Below are positions 35,920 through 45,197 of a stretch of DNA of 64,000 bases, in pieces. The stretch comes from Hyphomicrobium sp. (GTDB taxonomy: Bacteria > Pseudomonadota > Alphaproteobacteria > Rhizobiales > Hyphomicrobiaceae): NCBI GenBank assembly GCA_017512425.1, contig JAFWGI010000009.1, forward strand, positions 28,948-92,947. The letters are read 5' to 3'. A model generated the notes under the pieces. The model saw only the letters and a list, made by a program, of their open reading frames with translations. It did not search any database and had not been told where the DNA came from. Numbering within the stretch: the first letter of the stretch is position 1; every line of letters starts with the position of its first letter. A program made the position numbers and the translations under genes.

Positions 35920-37087
35920 CCGGTTCGTCGAGGAACTCGAAGAGGACTGTTACCACGTAGATTTTGTAGGCGGATACTTCGTCATTTACGGGCTTCCGTA
36001 TTTGAATGAGCGCGGCGAGCTTGCGCATGGAGATTGGGTAAGCCCGGTCAATCTATCGGCGGATGGAGTTATCGATCCACCGATCAATAATCACCAAGCG
36101 TGGTTCCGAGGGGTGCGGCCGCACGATCAAAACGGCCGCCAACTTCGCCTCGGTGGAGGGGCACATAAAATCTCTGTGGCCGAAAGCTTTGAAACGGACA
36201 GTTCGTTCTCTTACAAGCTTCTCGACCCGGCAGGCCAGGCGCGTGACTACACTTCTTTCGAAGAAAAAGTGCGCACCTACCTCGACACGATAACCGCCCC
36301 TGCATTGACAAAATTTCCGGATGCGACACCGCTGCGAGCCATCAAACTCAAGGCAGCAGAGCAAGGGACACCCTTGCTCTTTCCCGATACGCTATCGTCA
36401 AGATATCACATGAACGACGTGTCCAGGCTTCTGACGCAAAAGAGAGTTGCAATCGTCGGGCTGGGCGGCACGGGTTCATACATTCTGGACTTCTTAGCCC
36501 GCACGCATCTGGCGGAGATCGCGCTGTTCGACGACGACAAGGTGCAAGTGCACAGCATTTTCCGCTTTCCGGGTTTTATTGAACGGGCGATCGGATCGCT
36601 AAAAGTCGATGCCCTGACTCAGCAATATGGATATTGGCACGCAAATATTTCGCCCGTTCCCGCTAGGGTGACCGAGACAAATATTGAGCGGCTCCGGGTT
36701 TTTGATTTCGTTTTTCTGGCAATCGATCATGGCCCGTCCCGTATTTTCATCGCTGATTGGCTGAGCGGTAATGGCATTCCCTTCGTGGATTGTGGCATGG
36801 GACTTAACCGGGCGCCGGTCGGACTGAACGGCGTCGTCAGAGTCACAGGCGTAGATCGGGCGGCCTATGAAGCAACTGCGCGGACAGTTTTTCTGCCTGG
36901 TGAAGAGCCGCAGGGAGGCGAATATCGCCGACAAGGCCAAATTGCAGAGTTGAACGCTCTCAACGCAGCTTTGGCCGTAATTCGGTTTAAGCAACACTTG
37001 GCGATTTATGAACGTCTCGATGAGTCCCCGTCCTTAATTTTCGAGACATCATCCTTTGAAATCGACCGTAGAACGGTTGCCAATTGA
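35879..37087 (+). CDS. DUF6791-ThiF E1-like activating enzyme
   Basis: 402 aa. The N-terminal 150 residues (HVDFVGGYFVIYGLPYLN, DWVSPVNLSADG, NNHQAWFRGVRP) match the DUF6791 type. The E1 domain follows with nucleotide loop VAIVGLGGTGSYILDFLA and LFDDDKVQVHSIFRFPGF. A cysteine in VDCGMGLNRAP is one candidate acceptor, but conserved serines cannot be excluded as oxyester sites. The start is ATG 35879, inside the Ubl gene; the stop overlaps the next start (TTGA). Confidence 0.8.
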   Translation: MACALGFRELANRNRFVEELEEDCYHVDFVGGYFVIYGLPYLNERGELAHGDWVSPVNLSADGVIDPPINNHQAWFRGVRPHDQNGRQLRLGGGAHKISVAESFETDSSFSYKLLDPAGQARDYTSFEEKVRTYLDTITAPALTKFPDATPLRAIKLKAAEQGTPLLFPDTLSSRYHMNDVSRLLTQKRVAIVGLGGTGSYILDFLARTHLAEIALFDDDKVQVHSIFRFPGFIERAIGSLKVDALTQQYGYWHANISPVPARVTETNIERLRVFDFVFLAIDHGPSRIFIADWLSGNGIPFVDCGMGLNRAPVGLNGVVRVTGVDRAAYEATARTVFLPGEEPQGGEYRRQGQIAELNALNAALAVIRFKQHLAIYERLDESPSLIFETSSFEIDRRTVAN

Positions 37088-37482
37088 AGTATCGCTATAA
37101 ATTGGTGGATCGCATTCCCATTCAGATGCGACCGGACGTTGTGTACTACACTGACGAGTTCGAACTTGCCGGTCTGTTATGCGCATGCGGATGTGGTCAT
37201 CGGATAACTCTGCTGGTTCCCGACGGTCACGAGGTACTCGATGATGGCGGCTTCGCGACTATTCGACCATCAATCGGTGTGCTGGATGCGGCATGCAAGT
37301 CGCACTACATCATTTCCGCTGGGCATGTTCAATGGCTGCCGGCCTTTACTGGCGCTCAGGCAGCCAAGATCATGCATGCGCAGATCGCTCGACATGTTGC
37401 GCGAGACGCAAAGCCGGTTTCCTGGATGCAAAGGGCAAGGTCCGTCATGCTCAACCTCCTTAGGAAGTTGCGCGGCGGCTAA
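37084..37482 (+). CDS. DUF6527-like zinc protein, third gene of the locus
   Basis: 132 aa starting TTG, overlapping the E1 stop by 4 bp. The metal-type motif LCACGCGHRITLLVP and the later CKSHYIISAGHVQWLP fit DUF6527 proteins, which accompany Ubl and DUF6791-E1 in bacterial ubiquitination-like operons, where a role in conjugation or deconjugation is likely. A basic C-terminal helix (RARSVMLNLLRKLRGG) ends the protein. Confidence 0.75.
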   Translation: MKYRYKLVDRIPIQMRPDVVYYTDEFELAGLLCACGCGHRITLLVPDGHEVLDDGGFATIRPSIGVLDAACKSHYIISAGHVQWLPAFTGAQAAKIMHAQIARHVARDAKPVSWMQRARSVMLNLLRKLRGG

Positions 37483-37632
37483 GGGCCAATTGCAGACGTC
37501 GGAGCTTTGCCGCGATGGGCATGTTACTGCGCGGCCCGAATGTCGGCTCCTCGAAGGAGACCGGCCATGGCTCGGTCGCGCGCTTGCGCGCGATACGGCT
37601 TGACTTGATCGGAGGTTAGAGGCCGCTCGACC

Positions 37633-38994
37633 TCAACCAAGTCTTGCATTGCCGCCCAGCTTGTAGAGGTCCAGCGCGGCGCAAAAATCACTGACTGACT
37701 TGAATTTTCCAGCATTTTTTCGTGCCACTTCAAGGCCTGTGCAGGCTGTCAGCAGAAAAGGCTTCAATTCGTGGGCATCTGAAGATGTGGAGCCATGGTG
37801 CAAGTATTCCTAGCGCAACTTGTAAACTGCCTTGGTATTGCGAATGATGTCCATACGCTCGTTCGCGTTGTCCGTCGTGCTTACCGCTAGCCGTTCAGCC
37901 AGATTTTGCTGGATTGGTTCTGAGCCATCTTTGAGGAATAAGCTTTCCAAAGCTGTCAGGATATAAACGATCCGGTCGCTTAGATCCGATTTCATTGTGC
38001 TGCGCGAATACAGCAGATGACTGTCCAAGATCGCTTGTTGAAACTGAGTCCGCCGATTCAATCCGACAAGCTTAGCGACGTCATCAAGTCCATTGTTCTT
38101 CAGTTCAGTGGCCCATTCGGCGTCGAGCCGCCAGCGGCCGAGACTTCTGCCGGGCGGAGCGTTTTTGTATCCGTCAAATTTTCCGCCTTGGATGAAGAGC
38201 ATCTTCGCAACGGGTTGGTGCTCGGTCCCTAAAGGTGCGCAAGCGCAAACAAGCTCAGGATCGAATGCAGCGGGTGAGAACGCTCTAAGTAGGCCAACAA
38301 CGACCTCTGCTGCTTCAAATGCTAGTTCGAATGCGCGACCGCGTTCCGCACATACATCGATGACAACGGCAGCGCCGCCCTGCATTTGCTTTCGAAGTTT
38401 GTCGTAAAGGGCTTTAGCGTCATCCGCGTTGATGTTCCCCTCTTCAAGCGTGAAGCGGTGCATCTCATCGAAAATTTGAGGCGTCAACGGGCGAACAGCT
38501 GCATGACCAACTTCGAACTCCTGCTCAACGTCCAAAAGAGCAACTGGCACCCACGCACATTGCTGCTTGACGGTCTCAGAGGCTCGCTTTTTTAAGTAGT
38601 CAGTTAGACCTACCTTTTCGGCATCGCGTATCCGCGCGCGGCACCAGAAAAACACCTCGTTTTCCAGTAAACTATCGCTGAGAAATTTGCGAACTAGCGC
38701 ATTTTTGCTAAGCAATGCAACGAGACTTCTTAGGTCGTCGTAGCCACTTTCAACAAGCCCCCATGTCTGCGAACCCGCATTAAAAAACTTTGCGACCGTT
38801 CGCCCGTACTGATCCGACAAGGAAGGCACGATCTCGCCGATTATATCCTTGTCCGTTATGTGTGCCGAAACGAACCGATCGACTGGGAAGTTGTTGTCTT
38901 CTTTTCTGGTCAGCGTTCCCCGTCGAAACTTCGTCAGTAGGGTCGTTGCCTTTATTTCAATGTTGCGAGCCTCGTCGCGATGAAATTCAATCAT
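37633..38994 (-). pseudogene. Apea-like HEPN protein with TAG in the active-site motif
   Basis: From ATG 38994 the frame codes 394 aa and stops at TAG (37810-37812). It then continues in the same frame for 58 codons to TGA at 37633. The lesion falls between R and EYLHHG of YKLR-TAG-EYLHHG, which is the HEPN R-x4-6-H ribonuclease motif. Before it, DRIVYILTALESLFLKDGSE matches Apea-like HEPN proteins. The stop leaves the product without its catalytic His. Likely a defence RNase gene, inactive as it stands. It follows the SNF2 gene on the same strand. Confidence 0.78.
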
Positions 38995-39193
38995 GCTCTG
39001 GATCGCGAATCAGCGAGTTGATCATCTAACCCATCAAAAACGCGTCCGCGATCAAGGCAAGAAGCAATTCTTGCTTGGAGTATCGGTATGGCCGCCGCGT
39101 CCCGGAAGCGGTCATTCGCACCAGATTTCAGCTGCAACGAGCATTTGCTTCGGCTTTCAGGCAGTTTGTGAACGTTTAGTGCATTGTTCTCAA
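38995..39193. other. Spacer between the SNF2 and HEPN genes
   Basis: 199 bp with no gene; no clear promoter was identified, and cotranscription of the two minus-strand genes is possible. Confidence 0.4.
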
Positions 39194-42100
39194 CTAGGCG
39201 GCCTTCGCCGTGCGAGTCTCCGCCCAATTCTTGCCTGTGCGTTCGCCGACTACCGCACGGCCAAGAAACATGTTGCGGTGCAGAGAAAAGATGACGCCCG
39301 CATACTCCAACTTGAAGCCCAGCATGCGCTTGATCTGCGCGACCACGGCGAGCTTGTCACCATGCGGCGAGAGTTCAGCACCTACGATTGCGTAGCGTCC
39401 TCCGAACTGTTCTTTGAGCGCCACTGCGATCGTGTCCCAGGCCTGTGCTGCATCGGCCCTCCGAGAGGTGCCATCCAGGAGGCCTGTGAGCGGCTTGAAG
39501 CCTCCGACCGCTGCAAAGCGCTGATGATGCGTCATCCCTGTCAAAGCGCATTGGCGGATGTCTACAGGATGGAATTTACCGCCGCCCCACTCGCACTCTA
39601 AAGCTTCGATCGGCATACAGTAGTCACCACTAAGAGATGAGATCGCTGCAGCTTCGAGGATGCGTGCGCCTGTCACACTGCTTCTCACCAAGAGCGACTT
39701 CATGACCTTTTGGTTGGTCGCGGCACAGCGCTCCATCTCGGTCGGATGGATACGCTTTCCGGTCACGGCGCACAAACCTAGGATGCCTGGGCAGAATTGA
39801 TGACCAGTCACCTCGCAGCGCTCGGCTTCATCAGGGATAATATATTCTTTCGTTTCTGCGCAGCGAATAAACTCCGAGGCGTGACCACGTCGCATAGAAA
39901 TGGGCGAGTGCGCTTGTTGATCAACACGGTAGGGCCGCTGCGAGATATCGCTCTTTGCAAGCTCGGTTGTAAGAACCTCAACTTTCGTGAAGCTGCAAGG
40001 CGCCAAGTGCTCTTGAAGCGCACGCTTGTTGCTAATGGCCGAGGGTCGTAAGGCCGTTGCCAGCACACGTTTGCCGGAAACGGCGCAGACACCAAGCTCG
40101 TTTGGATGAACGAGGCGATTGGTGACCTCACATCGTGCCAAAATTCCGGGACGGTAGGTGAGACCGGTCGTATCGCTTTTCTCCGCTTCTTGCTGGCCCA
40201 TGCGAACCTGGCTTTCGGCGCAATTCGTCAGCTCAGATAGGTGGCCCGCCTTGCCGGACAGTTCAGACACCGCCTCTTGATCCTTGCGATAGAAGCGCGA
40301 GGAGAAAGCGCTTGGTGCTAATTCTGACGTCAGCGCGTCGGCGTTTGTGAAGTCGCACCGGCCAAAATGTGATGGTTCTCCTTTCGTGCCGCTGACAGAT
40401 GATGTCTTGAGAAGTGACGTGCAAACTGTTTTGCCTGTGACGCCGGATCTCGTCACTTCATCTGCAAACACTTTCTTCCTTGAGAGGCTGCATTCGACCA
40501 GATATTCGGGTAGCGCCGCTCTTCCACTGAGTTCGGATGTGGCAAGCAGATGACGAAGGATTTCTCGCTTGCTCACCGCGCAAGGTGCTATGCACTCGCT
40601 GGGCAACCGGCGACCAGTGACGTCGCACCGCTTGAGGCCGGTTGCGTGGTGGATTTCCTTCAAGGAAGGGCGAACCTGGATAGTGCTTTTGTATTTTGCA
40701 TCTGTGCCGTCGATCCGATATTCTATCTCCATGTCGAGAAGACGTTGCATGTTGCCCTCTAGACCGACAATCGTCATCTCGAGACGTGGTGTGAACTCAT
40801 CTTCGAGCTTTTTGCGTTTGCGCTCGTTTGCGCCTGCCGCCTGCACCTCGCGCCCCCTCCTCTCGGAATAGAAGCGGCAGAACTCTGCAATACCTTCGTC
40901 CGCTCGCGCTGCCGCATAGAGCTCGCTGGGCTTAAGGCCTAAGTCGGCGATGTCTTTAATCGAAGACGGAATGGGCCCGAGGGCCTTTTCCCGGCTGGTA
41001 AACAATTGCTGCGCCGCGCACGGCACAGTTACCAATCTTTCGTAGCTGTCATGCGCAATCGTTGCGCGGACCCTCACAATGACTTCGCCCTTAAGAGCTC
41101 GCGTGACACTGATCAGCGCCGCATCCAATGTGGCGCCGTCAAAATCCTTGGTCCAAGCCATCGCCAACTGGACGGACGTCGCCAGCGCATCCGTGTCTTC
41201 GTCGCCGATGCGGTGCATGCCTTTGTCGGTAACGCTACGCACCAGGCGCCCGAAGGCCGGCGAACCCTGCGCGTAAAGTATGCTGCGTTGTCCCATCTGT
41301 GAATCCCCCGGCGTGAACCGGGCGATCTCATAGCCACCATTTTGCTCAACGAGGTAGGTGTCTCCTTCGCGTGCCGTTATAGTTGCGCCAGCCTTGGCAA
41401 GCGCTGCGAAGGTGAAGTCGCGCAGTGTCATTCTGCGTTCGTGCTTCGCCAAATTTGGTGTCTGGGGGCCCGCGTCCAAGTGGCCGTCCATGCCGCCAAG
41501 CATATCGTTGATGTTTTTCTCCTCACTTTCCAGTTTTTGCTTGGCTTCCTGAATACTCTTGGCCGTCATTGCGGCCGCGGCTTCCACGTCCATGCCCGCA
41601 AGAGACTGCATTACGAGGCGGCGGATCTGTTCTTCAAACCCTTCGTTACCGTCGTTGTCCATGCCGGATGCTTCGAGAAGGGCTTCCACGTCGCCGATGG
41701 CGTGAGAAGCCATCTGCAGCTTTTCCATAAGGCGACCGACGATGTACTGCTCGAAAGTGCCCGCCAACGTAATGTTATAGATGCAGACGTTTGCATGACG
41801 CGATGCAAGTCGCTGTATGCGCCCGATCCGCTGCTCAACAATCATTGGGTTCCAAGGAAGATCGTAGTTCACTAGCACGTTTGCAGCTTGTAGGTTGACG
41901 CCCTCCGATCCCGCTTCGGTCGACACAATCACATTGATTTCTGGTGTCTCTTTCCAGAACCTAGCGATGGTGTCCTGGTTTTTCTGACCTGACTGACCGT
42001 TGATAATGCCAACCCGGATACCACGCCGCTCCAGGAAATCTTGAATGGTCGTCTGCGTCTCAATGCGGCCTGTAAAAACCACCATACGCCATTTCTGCGG

Positions 42101-43255
42101 ATGCTCGGTACGCAACTCGTCTACAAGCGCCGCAAGCCCCTGAAGCTTGGCGCTCAGGCCCATACTACCCACGATGGACTTTATCTCCATCGCCGGCTCC
42201 CGTGGGAATGTGCCCCGATCCGCCATACCCTGCAGCTGTGCCGACAACGCCTCCGGACTGCTGCTCAACGCCTGCAAGACGGAAATCTGGGCGAGGCGAT
42301 TGAGCTTTTGTAGCGGCTTTGTGAGTGTCTTGATGAGTTCTAGTTCTGCCGGCGTTGGCACGACATTGCGCATCAAGACGATGCGCTCGGGGAACTGCAG
42401 ATTCGCATCTGCACGGCGGACACGCGACATGTAGCCATATATAATCGACCGGAATTCATCTTTGGCTTCAAGCTTAAGACGTCGCGCATCGGTCCTGTTG
42501 TCTCCAATGAAACGGCGAGCGAACATACCTTCGCTGCCGAATGGATTTTCGTGGCCGCGCGCCACGGTGAGCAAGTCGACGAGCGAATAAAGATCCCACA
42601 GCCGATTCTGGATGGGCGTTGCTGTCAGCATCAGTACGTAGCGGAAGAGGCGGTCGGAGAGCGCCTGCTTAAAGCGCTTGGCGACTTGCGGCGTTGGATC
42701 GACACCATACAAATTGCGAAGCTTATGCGCTTCGTCGAGAACCAACATATCGAATCGATCTCGGGGAATCTTTTCAAGATAGAGCCGGGCGGAGGTGTAC
42801 GTCGTGATAATTGCTCCTATGTCCCATTCGGGCTCGATTGTCAGGAGCTGCTTGCCTGCAGCAAGCTCGGAGGGAATGTTGAACTTGCTCGAAAGCTCTG
42901 CTTTCCACTGCGGCATGAGTAGTTTCGGACAGACAATCAATATTCGCGACACACGCGAACGAGCTGCCAACTCGCTCATGATCAGTCCCGCAGATATGGT
43001 CTTGCCGAGACCTACGTCGTCTGCGAGTAGGGTGACCGGCAAGCGTCGGCAGAACGTGATTAGATTTGTTACCTGGTGATCGAAGGGTTCAAGGCTCTTG
43101 CGCCACGAACCTTCCGATTTGAGGTCATTGCGATCCTCGATGACGATAGGCTCGTCCAGATCCCACTCAAGCGCTGCTCGGTAAAGGAGATAGCTCTCGT
43201 CATCTTCCGCGCGAGTGAGCGGCCTGAATTGCAGCGACGATGCTACGTCCGCCAT
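39194..43255 (-). CDS. Giant SNF2-family ATPase with 25 tandem C/S-x-x-T/S repeats
   Basis: 1353 aa from ATG 43255, 4 bp after GAGGGAGG. The N-terminal 600 residues form an SNF2/RapA-type motor: Walker A LADDVGLGKTISAG, DEAH box LVLDEAHKLRN, LMLTATPIQNRLWD, STEAGSEGVNLQ and VEQRIGRIQR. A middle region follows with a coiled coil. Residues 876-1249 are 25 tandem units of 15 residues. A 104-residue globular tail closes the protein. Such ATPases occur in phage-defence loci (DISARM, others), but no other DISARM gene is present. It is the first gene of a unit with the HEPN gene. No lesion. Confidence 0.85.
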   Translation of the reverse strand: MADVASSLQFRPLTRAEDDESYLLYRAALEWDLDEPIVIEDRNDLKSEGSWRKSLEPFDHQVTNLITFCRRLPVTLLADDVGLGKTISAGLIMSELAARSRVSRILIVCPKLLMPQWKAELSSKFNIPSELAAGKQLLTIEPEWDIGAIITTYTSARLYLEKIPRDRFDMLVLDEAHKLRNLYGVDPTPQVAKRFKQALSDRLFRYVLMLTATPIQNRLWDLYSLVDLLTVARGHENPFGSEGMFARRFIGDNRTDARRLKLEAKDEFRSIIYGYMSRVRRADANLQFPERIVLMRNVVPTPAELELIKTLTKPLQKLNRLAQISVLQALSSSPEALSAQLQGMADRGTFPREPAMEIKSIVGSMGLSAKLQGLAALVDELRTEHPQKWRMVVFTGRIETQTTIQDFLERRGIRVGIINGQSGQKNQDTIARFWKETPEINVIVSTEAGSEGVNLQAANVLVNYDLPWNPMIVEQRIGRIQRLASRHANVCIYNITLAGTFEQYIVGRLMEKLQMASHAIGDVEALLEASGMDNDGNEGFEEQIRRLVMQSLAGMDVEAAAAMTAKSIQEAKQKLESEEKNINDMLGGMDGHLDAGPQTPNLAKHERRMTLRDFTFAALAKAGATITAREGDTYLVEQNGGYEIARFTPGDSQMGQRSILYAQGSPAFGRLVRSVTDKGMHRIGDEDTDALATSVQLAMAWTKDFDGATLDAALISVTRALKGEVIVRVRATIAHDSYERLVTVPCAAQQLFTSREKALGPIPSSIKDIADLGLKPSELYAAARADEGIAEFCRFYSERRGREVQAAGANERKRKKLEDEFTPRLEMTIVGLEGNMQRLLDMEIEYRIDGTDAKYKSTIQVRPSLKEIHHATGLKRCDVTGRRLPSECIAPCAVSKREILRHLLATSELSGRAALPEYLVECSLSRKKVFADEVTRSGVTGKTVCTSLLKTSSVSGTKGEPSHFGRCDFTNADALTSELAPSAFSSRFYRKDQEAVSELSGKAGHLSELTNCAESQVRMGQQEAEKSDTTGLTYRPGILARCEVTNRLVHPNELGVCAVSGKRVLATALRPSAISNKRALQEHLAPCSFTKVEVLTTELAKSDISQRPYRVDQQAHSPISMRRGHASEFIRCAETKEYIIPDEAERCEVTGHQFCPGILGLCAVTGKRIHPTEMERCAATNQKVMKSLLVRSSVTGARILEAAAISSLSGDYCMPIEALECEWGGGKFHPVDIRQCALTGMTHHQRFAAVGGFKPLTGLLDGTSRRADAAQAWDTIAVALKEQFGGRYAIVGAELSPHGDKLAVVAQIKRMLGFKLEYAGVIFSLHRNMFLGRAVVGERTGKNWAETRTAKAA
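39509..40630 (-). repeat. 45-bp-period coding repeats (25 units)
   Basis: Within the SNF2 gene, 24 units of exactly 15 codons and one of 14 follow each other without gaps. Examples are RCEVTGHQFCPGILG, LCAVTGKRIHPTEME and RSSVTGARILEAAAI. Position 2 is C or S (13 C, 12 S), position 5 T or S, position 6 often G or N, position 14 hydrophobic. The DNA is diverged, so the array is old and kept by selection. Confidence 0.9.
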
Positions 43256-43288
43256 AGAGCCTCCCTCGGCGTTGCCCTGCGCCCGCAA

Positions 43289-43675
43289 ATTGCACCCAGT
43301 TCAATCTAGTTCGGCGAGAGAGTACGTTCGCAGGGCAATCGGCGAATATCAAGAGCACAATGAAGAACCGTTCGCGCACTCACAACCAACAGCGCATCGA
43401 GTTCAATATATAGAAACACTAAGCGATTCTGAATTGAACCATGCTAAGTGCCGTAGGCAACATGCTTGTCGACGACGGCGGAACCTGGAGTTAGGGCCAC
43501 TCTGGCCAAGGCACTGAGCGCGGTATCGGAATCCAACGTAACCGGCGTCGCAATGAGCTTTTGAGAAGCGCGTTCTTCAGCCGGCAAGCGCGAGGCCGGC
43601 ATATCTCAGGGAGCCGCTACGAAGTGGAACACCAGACGCTAGAATTATTTCAGGTCAAGGCAAAGGATATTTTGA
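43289..43675. other. Gene-free spacer between divergent genes
   Basis: About 390 bp between the SNF2 gene (leftward) and the DUF2130 fragment (rightward). No gene is supported; the promoters of both probably lie here but no clear box was identified. Confidence 0.4.
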
Positions 43676-44171
43676 ATGCATGACATCATCTGTCCGCATT
43701 GCGGGAAAGCTTTCAAAATTGACGAGTCTGGGTACGCGGATATCTTGAAGCAGGTTCACGACGTCGAGTTTGACAAGCAGTTGCGCGAGCGGCTTGAATT
43801 GGCCGAGCAAGACAAACGGAGCGCCGTTGAACTCGCTCAAATTAAAGTCACAAGCGAATTTCAGAAGAACACCGCAGTCAAGGACGCCGAGATCCAGAAA
43901 TTGAAGTTGACGCTAGAGTCCAGTGAGGTTGAACGACAGCTGGCAGTGACCCAAGCGCTGAAAGGCGTAGCAAAGGAGCGCGACTCACTCGCGAACGAGC
44001 TTGCGCAGTCTAAGAATGATCAAAAGGCAGCCTCCGAACTTGGCGAGGCCCGGTTGGCGAGCGAGTTGCAAAAGGCAGCTAGTACGAAGGACGCCGAGAT
44101 ACAGGACCTGAAGGCCAAACTTGTTGCCGCCGATACCGCTCACAAACTCGCGATAACCCAGGCAGTCAATG
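43676..44171 (+). pseudogene. DUF2130 protein, 5' fragment
   Basis: From ATG 43676: CPHCGKAFKIDESGYADILK, a zinc-ribbon start typical of DUF2130, then a long coiled coil with imperfect repeats (TAVKDAEIQKLKLTLESSE). After HKLAITQAVN at about 44168 the family sequence stops and the antisense of the Rep gene begins. About 165 codons remain of a roughly 400-aa protein; the open frame runs on to 44275. Confidence 0.7.
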
Positions 44172-44968
44172 TGAGACTTCTTCATCCATGTGACGAACAG
44201 TTTCTCGACTGTATGACCTTTCTTGATGGGCATCGCGTCGACGGTGAAGTCACAGAGCTGGTTGACCTCGGCTAATGCGAGCTTGAGGCAATACTTGTTG
44301 AAGTCGGCATAGCGTTCGAGCTTGCCCGGAGGTACACCGAGCATCGAACGCATCTCGTCGACTGTGAACTCCTCGCTCTGCTTGATGAGGCTGATGCGCC
44401 GCTCGATCATCTCGTAGAGGCGGATCGAGTATTTGGATCGAAGTGTATACATAATGTGCGATGCGAGCGTCGCCCAAACCTTGCTCTGGCTTAAGATGAC
44501 GAGCAGATCGGGCGGGAAGGTGTAATAGAAGTATCCGTCCTTGCGGTCCTCGGTCTTGTTGGTGCCGAGCAGGTGGACGCGGAATGTCGCCATTTCTCCG
44601 GTGTCCGGGTCGCTCGCGCGAACCTTGACCATAGCGCGCATCAACTCGTCGAGTGACTCATCGATGCGATCATTGCTTTCATGGCTGCCACGCAACGCCG
44701 CCTTGAGAACCTTATGCACTGGCTGCGTGGTGATGTTATTCCAGGCGTGGCCGAGCAACTGATTGTAGAGCACAAGCTCGTTGCGGGAGAGAGGCGACAA
44801 CTCGACGATGTCGACGAGCTCGCGCGGCTTGATGATCTTGCCCATATGGTTGGGATCGAGGAACTGACCCGTGGTCTTGATCTCGGTCGCGAGCAGGGAG
44901 CCTTTCTTGCGGTTGACTGGCTGCGGTTCCTGGAACTGGGGTAGGAAGGTCGAGACGTGCTGGTTCAT
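44171..44968 (-). pseudogene. Plasmid-type replication initiator, 3'-truncated
   Basis: Start ATG 44968 (GGAGACTCT upstream; a longer frame to 45007 is less likely). Rep_3-like initiator: SPLSRNELVLYNQLLGHAW, FYYTFPPDLLVILSQSKVW, LRSKYSIRLYEMIERRI and GVPPGKLERYADFNKYCL. After GHTVEKLFVTWMKKS the frame enters antisense DUF2130 sequence (open to 43985). Iteron-like repeats lie upstream. It would have driven replication of a plasmid or excised element. Confidence 0.75.
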
Positions 44969-45008
44969 AGAGTCTCCAGCATGCCGAAGCAGAAGTGAGC
45001 TCGTCAAC

Positions 45009-45197
45009 GGGCGACCTCACTTTCAGAGCGCAACTTTCTTTCAAAGATGCGCGCCGCCCAATTCCTCACTTCCGGACACGGGCAGGCTTGTTTATTGGAG
45101 CGATCCGATTCGACCGCCCAAAACCTCACCTCCCATTTCGATCGACCGGCTCATTTCCGCCGTTTCCGGGTTGGCGCGCCCGAAACCTCACTTCCAG
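45009..45197 (+). repeat. Iteron-like repeats upstream of the Rep gene
   Basis: Four direct copies of a motif near GCCCGAAACCTCACTTCC have CCTCAC cores at 45015, 45064, 45124 and 45186, spaced 49, 60 and 62 bp. They lie directly upstream of rep, the expected place for initiator binding sites and a replication origin. The last copy lies inside the codons of the frameshifted FtsH-like C-terminus. Confidence 0.65.

Noticed and set aside
16780..37812. Three in-frame TAG codons as evidence of amber recoding (pyrrolysine or suppressor)
   Set aside because: rpmH and yidC use TAG as normal stops, no suppressor tRNA is visible and the neighbouring accessory genes also carry indels. Mutation is simpler, although the idea is worth a genome-wide check.
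39194..43255. Assignment of the SNF2 gene to a DISARM system
   Set aside because: No DrmA, DrmB, DrmC or methyltransferase gene lies nearby.
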